A stretch of DNA of 64,000 bases from Sphingomonas sp. Lineage in GTDB: Bacteria > Pseudomonadota > Alphaproteobacteria > Sphingomonadales > Sphingomonadaceae. The notes beneath the pieces were generated by a model. The model saw only the letters and a list, made by a program, of their open reading frames with translations. It was not told the origin of the DNA and ran no database searches. The DNA lies in assembly GCF_019749955.1 (NCBI RefSeq), contig NZ_JAIEPC010000043.1, positions 1 through 64,000 of the forward strand, written 5' to 3'. The translations under genes were made by a program, and so were the position numbers. Each line of letters begins with the position of its first letter. Position 1 is the first letter of the stretch. Shown one piece after another: positions 19,701 through 26,475 of the stretch.

Positions 19701-20160
19701 TGTGGTGACCGCGCTCCAGCTCGATGCAAGCGCCGAAACCAATGGTAATTACAGCTTCATCGCCGGCAGCAGCGCCGATACGCTGATTGGCGGCGCGGGC
19801 AACGATACCTTCTTCGGCGGGCTCGGCGCGGATGTGCTGACCGGCGGCTTGGGCAATGACCTGTTCCGCTACACCTCCGTCAACGAAACGCTGGTCGGCA
19901 GCGGCGACCGGATCACCGATTTTTCGGCAGGCGACCGGATCGAGCTGACCCAGATCGATGCTGACGGCAATGCGGGCAATGGCGATACCGCCTTCACCTT
20001 CATTGGCGCGGGCGCCTTCACCAACATCGCGGGTCAGCTGCGCGTGATTGCTTCGGGCGGTGACTGGCTGATCGAAGGCGATGTCAATGGTGACGGCGCT
20101 GCCGACTTCCAGATTTTGGCACAAGGCGCGCAGCCGCTTGAGGCGCAGTTCCTGCTATAG
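13795..20160 (+). CDS. Giant multidomain RTX protein (type I secretion substrate)
   Basis: A 2121-aa secreted protein of unknown activity. The start at ATG 13795 follows a good ribosome site (CAGGGGGA). Domains in order: a short N-terminal segment whose SLFLDQAYISAVQAGE resembles the start of the neighbouring nuclease; a beta-propeller-like region to about 420; four Calx-beta domains from about 425, 552, 681 and 807; an Ig-like domain (LVSSTPADNSTNVAV) at about 922-1032; a beta-helix-like passenger of NYGTITG-type repeats to about 1640; and RTX repeats with a C-terminal block from about 1740. That C-terminal block is clearly paralogous to the nuclease C-terminus (GNDxxNFSQGGNDT, FGPGRF). No Sec signal is seen. 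It is likely an adhesin or surface/matrix protein exported by the downstream T1SS. Confidence 0.85.
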   Translation: MARALLTNVDGFGLGGLSSNAASLFLDQAYISAVQAGELIAVTDRGGTASPFAPTATAFSADLGSLAGGGELTLPSDTGLTDALGSGVAPGFDITTPSSQAAFSSGNIVVYRVGTGSAALSSAATAVFLDEYTTSGTLVQSIALPTADNGANQTLTASGSATSEGQLSRSVDGRYLLLTGYDAAPGTTSVNGTSTATVVRVIGRVDSNGIVDTTTTTTAFSGNNVRDVASTNGTDIWAVGANTGVVYTTFGSSGAGTVVSNTATNFRTIDIFGDQLYYSANTTTFRVGTVGVGTPTVTGNLSGNLPGTPTTGSPYSIFFADLTAAVAGIDTLYVADDAAGIQKYSLVGGNWSLNGTITATTVRGLTGVVAGTNVSLYSTNGSIIGTVTDTAGYNAAPSTTTVTTIATASTNTAFRGIALAPNSGENQVASITVSPTSQNEGNSGSTAYTFTVTRTGGTTGALAFAANFGAVGTNSADFTGGTLPGTVNGTILAGQATATFTVSVAGDLTPESNENFTYSLASVSNGTAASATIGTTTATATIVDDDTPVLPENQFVSITVSPTSQNEGDAGSTAYTFTISRTGGTSGTLSFSALFVNGTTNETDFVGGALPGTVNGSIAAGQTSTTFTVNVAGDTTPESDETFSYSLGSLSNPGILVSGAGGASSATATIVNDDVAPTSGENQVASITVSPTSQNEGALNTQTPYTFTVTRTGGTSGALNFTATFNAVDTSANDFVSTTFGTNVSGTILAGQASATFTINVQGDGAVENNENFAFTLSSVSNSQAASTTIGTATATATIVNDDVAPLPSLSINDVFAVEGNSGTTTFTFTVMLNGPAPVGGVTFDIATANGTATAGSDYIARTLTTQTIPAGSTTYTFDVTVNGDTVFESNETFFVNLTNVTGATVFDGQGLGTIGNDDSAAAPVLVSSTPADNSTNVAVASNIVLTFDQDVFQGTGNIIIRPPSGADLTIPINDPQVTITGNVVTINPTIDLRPGAAHDVIIGSGVLFNSTGVPFAGIVLDALDFTTSFTIPAGTFNPSFVIQDPGTFTLLSGTTRTAAGGTGVSVGGVTGPINVTIDGTLNDTASTFRAINYTNSPANGTISVGASGVVQSFNGDTIRSQSQRGQIDLTNLGQIIARAAAFTPSVGGTNPGTAFAITYNAALGATGAPSTDFTTGGTINNGSVGNTTALIRADNGDAIRLGSRQTLNNYGTINGNGPVNDAATNNVFNGANGNPNTSVTQTYDVSRGVRVNQGAATAVAVNNFGTITGAQHGLDVGVTDATNLIFTNNAGGQIIGRNGSGIGADTTGAAATTVTVINSGLIRGDYAPAFDRAGYVTVDGDGDGVDIDGGATITNNVGGIIRSTGAGGFDSGGRANNSEAISIGGGAITNQGTIEGFNFGIVVNNDSNPNNSRSGSTATTILNYAGGTISGGTGFAIRLENKTGTAIDNDAITNYGTITGTGTVPTGTVLRQDNVADPGAVGTLDGVTYTAADAGNARFIRGDGAAIQTGEGNDTLANYGTITGNSGRAINLEGGTDQLTLRTGSSITGRIDGGAGTDTLILALDDRVAGNAQTGANSGVTTGSLTNVINFENLTVTSGTWTITDAQAYSGGIALNGGRLNLSAVVTGAVTFGAGAQTLGIANAALGADFARTLGNAITGFGADGDVLDFTSIVAGTVITNYNATTGLLKLIDRGDTAQATINVGTGLGAFAFSLADNGSGGTAVTLVANAGGNTGFAGSGGNDNYTGTPGNDFFNFSQGGNDTVSGGDGNDGFLFGAAFTAADRVDGGAGANDQIGLQGNYSGANALTLGASTIANVEVIAVLAGFSYDITTVDDNIGAGQILTFFGTNLGAGDNFTVNASAETDGAVRIYGGLGIDTFTGGAGDDGFYFGPGRFNPATDTVNGGAGTNDQVAFDGNFTGTLNGAQISNVEVLALLAGVAGDFANYSIQFADSLVGMGQNFTVFALPVVTALQLDASAETNGNYSFIAGSSADTLIGGAGNDTFFGGLGADVLTGGLGNDLFRYTSVNETLVGSGDRITDFSAGDRIELTQIDADGNAGNGDTAFTFIGAGAFTNIAGQLRVIASGGDWLIEGDVNGDGAADFQILAQGAQPLEAQFLL

Positions 20161-20171
20161 CGACTGCTGGT

Positions 20172-20198
20172 GGGCGAGGCGGCGTCGATGCCTCACCC
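20172..20198 (+). terminator. Weak hairpin after the giant RTX gene
   Basis: GGGCGAGGC and GCCTCACCC form a nine-pair stem with one mismatch, 12 bases after the stop codon. There is no clear T-tract, so termination may need Rho. Confidence 0.3.
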
Positions 20199-20248
20199 GC
20201 AATTCTTGAGAGTCATTGTCGGGCGCGACGATCGTTCGGGCATGGCAA

Positions 20249-21034
20249 TCAGCCGCCGAGTCCCTCCCCATTGGGCGGGGTAATCGGCGGCAGCGGCGGC
20301 AGCTCGTGCAACGCCGCGAGCAAGCCGCTGTCGGTGTCCCCATTGGTATCGAAGATCGACACATGCACGCTCGCGGCGGCGCCATACGCTTCGAGCACCG
20401 GTGCCCATTCGAGCGTGAAGCCGGGAGTCGATGCCGTGACCGGCGGTGTCGTCACCGTTGCGACAATTGGCCGGGGCGTAGTGCCAATTGGCGTGGCAAT
20501 GCTGCCGGTCGGGTCGAGCTGGACGATCAGCGGCCCGCCGGATAGCGTCGCGATCGGCGTCGTCGCGGGCGTGTTTACTGCCGCCTGAAGCACTGCCGCC
20601 TGAAGAACTGTCGCCTGAACAGAGGCAGCCTCGTCGACGGTCGCGGGGCTGCGCGCGAGATCGCCCGCCAAGCCGCTCGCGCGAGCGAGCGCCGGGGTCG
20701 CTTCGCTGCTGCTGTCAAAAGCAACTGGGCCATCGGTGCCGATCATCGGGTCCGGCGGCGTGCTGCCTTCGGCGAGGACGCCTGGTACGGGGACGACCGG
20801 CGAGTTGAGCGCAACCGTTTCAACGGCGGGAGTGGCGGCCGCAGCCTCAAGGCGGACCGGCGCCGTTGCCGAGGTAACCCGTTCGTCGGCGCGAACAAAT
20901 TCGTCGCCGCGCAAGAAGACCACAAAGTCGAAATTGTCGTCGGGGTTGCCTTCGCGGGCAAAGGCATTGGCGTCCGGCGACCCCCGCGTCAGCGCCGCGC
21001 GATCAGCCAAGGTCAGGGTTGGGCGCGTCGGCAT
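20249..21034 (-). CDS. Hypothetical Ala/Pro/Thr-rich protein in the T1SS locus
   Basis: A 261-aa protein I do not recognise. The first ~50 residues are conventional (ADRAALTRG, then NPDDNFDFVVFLRGDEFV). The middle is low complexity, rich in Ala, Thr, Pro and Val, with a short repeat VLQAAVLQAAV, and the C-terminus is Pro/Gly-rich. Third codon positions are strongly GC on this strand, and a GAGGCGAA motif precedes the ATG, so I believe it is a real gene. It lies opposite in orientation between the secreted substrates and their exporter and diverges from the tolC gene. It could be a regulatory or accessory factor of the secretion system; this is only positional inference. Confidence 0.5.
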   Translation of the reverse strand: MPTRPTLTLADRAALTRGSPDANAFAREGNPDDNFDFVVFLRGDEFVRADERVTSATAPVRLEAAAATPAVETVALNSPVVPVPGVLAEGSTPPDPMIGTDGPVAFDSSSEATPALARASGLAGDLARSPATVDEAASVQATVLQAAVLQAAVNTPATTPIATLSGGPLIVQLDPTGSIATPIGTTPRPIVATVTTPPVTASTPGFTLEWAPVLEAYGAAASVHVSIFDTNGDTDSGLLAALHELPPLPPITPPNGEGLGG

Positions 21035-21295
21035 CGCAGGTTCGCCTCGTCAATCGGCGGTTAAACTATGCCAATGATTTAGCCGATTGCCAAAATGTCG
21101 TCAATTATCGCCGGAGCTCCGCTGCTTAACGAAAAGTTGATTGTAGGACGCTATCACAAACGTGGCGTTGACAGCTGGTCAGGCGGTGCGGAAAGGGATC
21201 GGGTCTCGTCCTCGATTCGTGTCGTAACCGGCACGTGGCCGCAGGTGACGGGTTGCGGCCGGATCAGGACCGCTGGCGGGGCCAAGGTTGACGAG

Positions 21296-22726
21296 ATGGT
21301 GATGCGTAGCAGCAATGGGCGAAGGCGGTGGCGAGCGCTTGCGCTGGGCATTGCCCTGTTGCCTGCGGCGGCGGTCGGCCAACAGGCGACACCGCTGATC
21401 GCGTTGCCGACGCGCGTGGCCGAACCACTGGACGACTCGCGCGCGCAAGACCCGGTGCTGTCGCTCGCCGATTCGGCGATGCCGCGCGCGCCCTTCATCA
21501 CCGTCGTCAACGATGCGGTCCGTCAGCATCCGACGCTGGCCGAGGCGCGGGCCGCGAGCGCAGCGGCCGAGGCGCAGCTTGATGGCGCGCGCGAGGCAGG
21601 GCGACCGAGCGTCGACATCAATATCCAGAGCTTTCGCGTGATCTCGCGCGATTTTTCGAACGATCCGCTCAATGTGCTCGAACGGACACGCCCGTCGCGG
21701 CGTACCGACGGGACGCTCAACCTCAACCAGGTGTTGTTCGACTTCGGCGCGGGCGGTGAGCGGCAAGCCGCGGCGCGCGCGCGTGTGAGCGCGAGCATCG
21801 CCGATATCGACAGCAGCGCATCGCAAATCGCGCTCGACGTGGTCGTGGCGTGGTATGAAGTTGCCGCCTATCGCGCGCTCGGCGGGCTGGCGCGCGGGTT
21901 TCTGGCGAGCGAGGTCGACGCGCGCATTGCCGTGCAGCAGCGGATCGATGCGGGGGTCGCGGCTCCAGTCGATCTCGCGCGCATCGACAGCGCGATTGCC
22001 CGCAACAAGGCGCGGCTGTCCGACTATGACCGCCGGATGCACGCCGCCGAAGCGCGCTTCGTTGCGCTGGCCGGGCGTACGCCACCGCCTGGGCTCCAGC
22101 GCGTCCCGCGTGCATGCGGGTTCGAGGGCGGGCAGGACGCAGCGATTGCCGCTGCCTCGCATGCACCGCCCGTCATCAGTGCCGCTGCTGCCGCGCAGGC
22201 AGCCGCGCGCGATGCCCGCGCGGTGGCTCGCGAGGCGCGGCCGCTGCTGACGGCAGGCATCGACGCCGGTCGCTACGGCATTTTCGAGACACCCTTTGAC
22301 TATGACGTCCGTGGCCGCGTCAATCTGCGCGTGCGGCTGTTCGGCGGTATCGACGCGCGCATTCGCGAAGCGGGGGCTCGGGCGCGCCAGGCGGATGCGC
22401 GTGCCAACCAAATCCGCGGCGATGCCGGGCGTGATGCAGCGATCGCCTGGTCCGATGTCAACGCGTTGCAGGAACAGCTCGATGCCTATGAAGCGGCTTA
22501 TGTCGCGGCGCGCATTTCGCGCGACGGCGTTGCCGAACGCTTCCGCGTCGCGCGCGGATCGGTGTTCGATGTGCTGAACGGCGAAGAGGAATTGTTCCAG
22601 GCTGCGGTCGGCTATTTGCAAGGCCTGTCCGAATTGGACACGAACCGCTATGTATTGCTCGCGCGCACCGGCGGTCTGCTGAATTGTCTGCAGATCGACG
22701 TGCCAGCCGGAGACCGCGTTAAGTGA
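21296..22726 (+). CDS. TolC family outer membrane efflux protein
   Basis: A 476-aa outer-membrane channel for type I secretion. It begins with a basic stretch and a signal peptide (RRRWRALALGIALLPAAAVGQQ), then has the two long alpha-helical repeats of OEP/TolC proteins, for example NDAVRQHPTLAEARA and later AAYVAARISRDGVAERFRVA-like helices. I chose ATG 21296 because the longer frame from 21095 would place about 67 non-secretory residues before the signal peptide; ATG 21302 is also possible. The stop overlaps the GTG of the ABC gene (GTGA). It forms one operon with the ABC and HlyD genes. Confidence 0.88.
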   Translation: MVMRSSNGRRRWRALALGIALLPAAAVGQQATPLIALPTRVAEPLDDSRAQDPVLSLADSAMPRAPFITVVNDAVRQHPTLAEARAASAAAEAQLDGAREAGRPSVDINIQSFRVISRDFSNDPLNVLERTRPSRRTDGTLNLNQVLFDFGAGGERQAAARARVSASIADIDSSASQIALDVVVAWYEVAAYRALGGLARGFLASEVDARIAVQQRIDAGVAAPVDLARIDSAIARNKARLSDYDRRMHAAEARFVALAGRTPPPGLQRVPRACGFEGGQDAAIAAASHAPPVISAAAAAQAAARDARAVAREARPLLTAGIDAGRYGIFETPFDYDVRGRVNLRVRLFGGIDARIREAGARARQADARANQIRGDAGRDAAIAWSDVNALQEQLDAYEAAYVAARISRDGVAERFRVARGSVFDVLNGEEELFQAAVGYLQGLSELDTNRYVLLARTGGLLNCLQIDVPAGDRVK

Positions 22727-24447
22727 CGGGCGATACGCTGATCGAAACGCCGCGGCCGCGCTTTGCCGAATGGCTGGTAGCGCCCATGCGCCGCAATTCG
22801 GCGGTTTACGTGAAAGTCGCCGTGGCCGCAGTGCTCGTCAACCTGTTCGGGTTCATGACGTCGATCTTTTCGATGGTCGTCTATGATCGCGTGATTCCGC
22901 ATAACGCGATGTCGTCGCTGGTCGGGTTGTCGATCGGTTTGGCGATCGTCGTGATATTCGACTTCGCGCTCAAGCTGCTGCGGTCCTATTTCGTCGATGT
23001 CGCCGGCGCCGATATCGATCATGACGTTGGCGACACCGTGTTCGAACGGATCGTGCAGATGCGGCTCGAATTGCGCAAAGGGTCGACCGGCGCGCTGACC
23101 GGGCTGATGCGCGAGCTCGAAGTGCTGCGCGATTTCTTTGCGTCGGTGACGATGGTTGCGATCGTCGATGTGCCGTTCATTTTTCTGACCTTGCTGCTGA
23201 TCGCGCTGATTGGCGGCTGGGTGGCGCTGGTGCCGGGGATATTGGTGCCGCTGGTGGTGTTGGTCGGGCTGTTCACCCAGCCGGCGATGGACCGGCTCGC
23301 CGCCGATACGATGCGCGAGGGGCATGCCAAGCAATCGGTGCTGGTCGAGACGATTGGCGCAATCGAGACCGTCAAGGCGTCGGGCGCGGGGCCGCTCCTC
23401 ACCGATCGCTGGCGCCGCGCGGCGCGCAACCAATCAGCGACGGCGCTCCGGCAGCGATTGATCGGCGCGATTGCGACGACCTTTGCCGGATCGGCGGGCA
23501 CGATAGGCTATACCGGGACGGTGATCGTCGGTGCGGTCCTGTCGGGCAATGGCGGCATCACGATCGGCGCGCTGACGGCATGTTCGATCCTGTCGAGCCG
23601 GGCGATTTCGCCGCTCGGCCAAATCGCCAATCTCGCCTCACGCCTTGCGCAGACGCGTACCGCCTATCGCCAGGTGACCGCGCTGATGGACCAGCCCGTC
23701 GAAGGGCCGCGCGGCGAGGGGCTGAAAATGACCAAGCTCGCCGGCGCGATCGAATTGCGCGGGGTGAGCTTTCGCTATCCAGGCGCGGCCGAGCCGGTGC
23801 TGCGCGATGTCTCGCTCAAGATCGCGGCGGGCGAGCGGGTCGCGCTGCTCGGCAGGGTCGGATCCGGAAAGTCGACGCTCGCGCGGCTGATCCTCGGGCT
23901 CTACCCGCCTGAAGAAGGCGTGGTGATGATCGACGGCACCGACGTTCGCCAGTTCGATCCGAGCTTTCGCCAGTCGGTTGGCGTGGGCTTGCAGGAAAGC
24001 GTGCTGTTCACCGGATCACTGCGCGAGAATATCACGCTGGGTCGTGCCGGGATCGACGACGACGAGATGCTGCGCGCGGCAACGCTGTCGGGCACGCATG
24101 AATTCGTCGGGCGGATCGCCAATGGCTATGATCTGCGGCTCGCCGATCGCGGCGAAGGTCTGTCGGGTGGCCAGCGCCAGTCGATCGCTCTTGCCCGCGC
24201 ACTGGCAGGCAAGCCGCGGCTGCTGGTGCTCGACGAGCCGACCAGCGCGATGGACAACCAGACCGAAATGGGGCTGATCCAGCGGCTCCAGGCGGAAATC
24301 GCCGATCGCACCGTGATCATCATCACGCACAGGCCGCAATTGCTGGCGCTGGTGCAGCGCGTGATCGTCTTCGAAGGCGGCAAGATCGCCGCCGACGGTC
24401 CGCGCGATCAGGTGCTGCGCGCCGCGATGCAGAACAAGGCGGCGTAA
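22723..24447 (+). CDS. Type I secretion ABC transporter (permease/ATPase)
   Basis: A 574-aa inner-membrane protein that powers export of RTX substrates. Residues ~30-320 form the six-helix membrane domain. The ATPase domain follows with Walker A GRVGSGKST, signature LSGGQRQS, Walker B LLVLDEPTSAMD and the switch histidine in IIITHRP. It lacks an N-terminal peptidase C39 domain, so substrates are not cleaved at a double-glycine site, in keeping with C-terminal secretion signals on the two RTX proteins. The start is GTG 22723 overlapping the tolC stop; the TAA stop shares one base with the ATG of hlyD. Confidence 0.94.
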   Translation: MTGDTLIETPRPRFAEWLVAPMRRNSAVYVKVAVAAVLVNLFGFMTSIFSMVVYDRVIPHNAMSSLVGLSIGLAIVVIFDFALKLLRSYFVDVAGADIDHDVGDTVFERIVQMRLELRKGSTGALTGLMRELEVLRDFFASVTMVAIVDVPFIFLTLLLIALIGGWVALVPGILVPLVVLVGLFTQPAMDRLAADTMREGHAKQSVLVETIGAIETVKASGAGPLLTDRWRRAARNQSATALRQRLIGAIATTFAGSAGTIGYTGTVIVGAVLSGNGGITIGALTACSILSSRAISPLGQIANLASRLAQTRTAYRQVTALMDQPVEGPRGEGLKMTKLAGAIELRGVSFRYPGAAEPVLRDVSLKIAAGERVALLGRVGSGKSTLARLILGLYPPEEGVVMIDGTDVRQFDPSFRQSVGVGLQESVLFTGSLRENITLGRAGIDDDEMLRAATLSGTHEFVGRIANGYDLRLADRGEGLSGGQRQSIALARALAGKPRLLVLDEPTSAMDNQTEMGLIQRLQAEIADRTVIIITHRPQLLALVQRVIVFEGGKIAADGPRDQVLRAAMQNKAA

Positions 24448-25742
24448 TGAACCATATGACGACCGAGTTCGCGCGCCCTGTGACGCGGCGAAGCTCAAGC
24501 GTCCTGCTCTGGGCGATTGCGGCGTTTTTCGTGATTGCGGTGATCTGGGCCGCCTTCACCAAGCTCGACCGCACCGTGCGCGCGACCGGTCGGGTGATTC
24601 CGACCACCCAGCTCCAGGTGGTGTCTAACCCTGAAGGCGGGATCGTGCAGCGCATCATTGCCCGCGTGAGCGACACGGTGACTCAGGGGATGCCGTTGCT
24701 CGAACTCGACCGGACCCAAATGCGCGCCGAACTTGGCAGCGGCAAGGCGACCCTGGGCGCGCTCGAACTCAAGATCGCGCGACTGACCGCCGAAGTCGCG
24801 GGGCGCGAGCCGCACTATCCGCCGGTCGCTGACCCATCGCTGGCCGAGCAGGTGGCGGTCGAGCGCTCGCTGCATCTCGCGCGGATGGCCGATCTGGGGC
24901 ATGCCACGGCGGTCGCCGATGCCCGGCTTGATGCGGCCCAGCGCGAAGCGGCGAGCGCGGCCGCGCTGCTTCGATCACGCGAGCTGATCCGCGACGAAAA
25001 GCTGCACGAAGTCACGGTGATCGGCCCGCTCGTCGAAAAGGGGATCGAGCCGCGTCTTAGCCTTGTCCAGGCGCAAGCTGCGGCTGATTCGGCGCGGTCG
25101 GACGCACAGTCAGCGCTCGCCACCTTGGCGCGGACGCGCGCGCAAATCGCCGAGGCACGGTCGGCTCGTGCTGAGGCGTTGCAACAATGGCGCGCGCAAG
25201 CGGCCACCGAACTGGTCGCGGCGCAGGCTGAATATGGCGCGCGGGGGCAGACGCTGCCCGCGCTCGAAAATCGCGCCGCGCGCACGGTCGTTCGCGCGCC
25301 GGTCAGCGGCACGGTCAACCGCGTGCTGGTGACGACGGCGGGCAGCTCGGTTCAGCCGGGGCAACCGCTGGTCGAAATCGTGCCGAGCAATGACCGGCTG
25401 TTGATTGATGCACGCGTATCGCCGTCGGATATTGCGACGATCGCGATCGGCCAGCCGGCCAAGGTGTCGCTGACGGCGTACAACCGGGCAACCTATGGCA
25501 TGCTCGACGGAGTCGTGGTGTCGATTTCGCCCGATGCGCTGGTCGATGAAAAAAGCGGGCAGAGCTTCTACACGATCCGCGTCAAGACCAAGGTCAACCA
25601 GCTCGCCGATACCGATGGCAAAATGCACCAGATCGGCCCGGGGATGATCGCCGAAATCGATCTGCTCGGCGAGAAGCGGACGATTCTCGAATATCTGTTA
25701 TCGCCGATTCTCGAAACGGGACGCACCGCGTTGCGCGAATAG
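24447..25742 (+). CDS. HlyD family periplasmic adaptor of type I secretion
   Basis: A 431-aa membrane fusion protein. A single transmembrane helix lies at about residues 16-38, followed by the first half of a lipoyl/barrel-sandwich domain (TTQLQVVSNPEGGIVQRI), a long coiled-coil hairpin (about 100-270), the second lipoyl half (RTVVRAPVSGTVNRVLV) and a beta-barrel region. It bridges the ABC transporter and TolC. It is the last gene of the three-gene operon and ends directly against the convergent pqqD-like gene with no spacer. Confidence 0.93.
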   Translation: MNHMTTEFARPVTRRSSSVLLWAIAAFFVIAVIWAAFTKLDRTVRATGRVIPTTQLQVVSNPEGGIVQRIIARVSDTVTQGMPLLELDRTQMRAELGSGKATLGALELKIARLTAEVAGREPHYPPVADPSLAEQVAVERSLHLARMADLGHATAVADARLDAAQREAASAAALLRSRELIRDEKLHEVTVIGPLVEKGIEPRLSLVQAQAAADSARSDAQSALATLARTRAQIAEARSARAEALQQWRAQAATELVAAQAEYGARGQTLPALENRAARTVVRAPVSGTVNRVLVTTAGSSVQPGQPLVEIVPSNDRLLIDARVSPSDIATIAIGQPAKVSLTAYNRATYGMLDGVVVSISPDALVDEKSGQSFYTIRVKTKVNQLADTDGKMHQIGPGMIAEIDLLGEKRTILEYLLSPILETGRTALRE

Positions 25743-26069
25743 TCAGGCGGGGTTGAGCGTGATCAGGCCTTCGCGATTCAGCTCGTTAATCAGCAGCGCG
25801 ACGTCTTGGCGGCAGGTGACGTCGTCAACCTCGAATGCGGCGGTGAGCGCGGTGCAGAGATCACCGAAGCTTGTCGGCTGCTCGATCAGCGCCCAGATCC
25901 GGGTCGCGGTGGGATTGAAGCCGTAGCAGTTGCCGCTTTCGAGGTGCAGTCCGACCAGCTCACCGCCAATTTCGGCGTCGATCATGCCGCTGTTGCGGGC
26001 AATGACGGTCTGGTCGTCGATGGATGGCGGCACGGCGGCGGTCATGACGCGAGGCGATACTGCGATCAT
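25743..26069 (-). CDS. PqqD family protein (lasso peptide RRE / B1-like)
   Basis: A 108-aa PqqD-fold protein. The family signature is visible: a DAEIGGELVGLHLESGNCYGFNPTA-type strand block (Asn in the GxNPTA turn), then IWALIE and a C-terminal helix set. PqqD proteins are RiPP recognition elements that hold the precursor leader and present it to modifying enzymes; in lasso peptide loci the stand-alone form is called B1 and works with the B2 protease. It is divergent from the precursor gene, so both share one intergenic promoter region. The start may be ATG 26069 or the second Met eight codons later. Confidence 0.85.
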   Translation of the reverse strand: MIAVSPRVMTAAVPPSIDDQTVIARNSGMIDAEIGGELVGLHLESGNCYGFNPTATRIWALIEQPTSFGDLCTALTAAFEVDDVTCRQDVALLINELNREGLITLNPA

Positions 26070-26194
26070 CGCCTGGTTGGAAGCCCAAAAACGGCCCGAG
26101 TGACCGCTTCAAAATGATGCCAAAAAGCCCCGCCAAGGGTCACAAAAACAAGGGTGCGTTCGACTCGATGCACCCGTGACGCGGGGCCGAATCG

Positions 26195-26212
26195 GGTTGA
26201 CAAAACTCAACC
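26195..26212. promoter_or_regulatory. Inverted repeat with TTGA-N6-TCAA core upstream of the lasso precursor
   Basis: GGTTGA-CAAAAC-TCAACC is a perfect 6-bp hyphenated inverted repeat. Its core TTGA-N6-TCAA has the form of a Crp/Fnr-family site, and the left arm also supplies a TTGACA-like -35. A second palindrome (GGGTGC at 26152 / GCACCC at 26170) lies just upstream. Which protein binds is unknown. Confidence 0.4.
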
Positions 26213-26255
26213 GGACCGCAAAAACTATGGCGCAACAAACATGGGGATTTTGTTA

Positions 26256-26420
26256 ATGTCGCCGACGGATCAACCGATTATGGCAGGCGGCACTGCGCGC
26301 CCTGAATTCTCAGAGAATCGCGCACCTTGGCAGGCTCCCCAAGTCATCAAGATGGCAGCAGCTGATGCCGAATTGGGAACCCGTCCGTCCACTGTAGATG
26401 GTGCGTTTTCGACTTCCTGA
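26256..26420 (+). CDS. Lasso peptide precursor (leader + 14-residue core)
   Basis: A 54-aa RiPP precursor. GGGGA lies eight bases before ATG 26256, a better start than the upstream ATG 26241 or GTG 26154. The leader carries the W-Q-A-P motif (W25, P28), matching the YxxP element read by the PqqD-like protein. The predicted core is GTRPSTVDGAFSTS from Gly41: Gly1 and the only acidic residue, Asp8, would form the isopeptide ring, leaving a six-residue tail with Phe11 as a possible plug. The C-terminal Ser suits the adjacent HPr-type kinase, since lasso kinases phosphorylate the terminal serine. Odd points are the very short core and Glu rather than Thr at position -2. It is too short for most gene callers. 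Confidence 0.78.
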   Translation: MSPTDQPIMAGGTARPEFSENRAPWQAPQVIKMAAADAELGTRPSTVDGAFSTS

Positions 26421-26475
26421 ACGTGAGTCGCGATTCTGCGAGATTGCTAGAGTATGAGCGCGAGTTGCTGATTGG

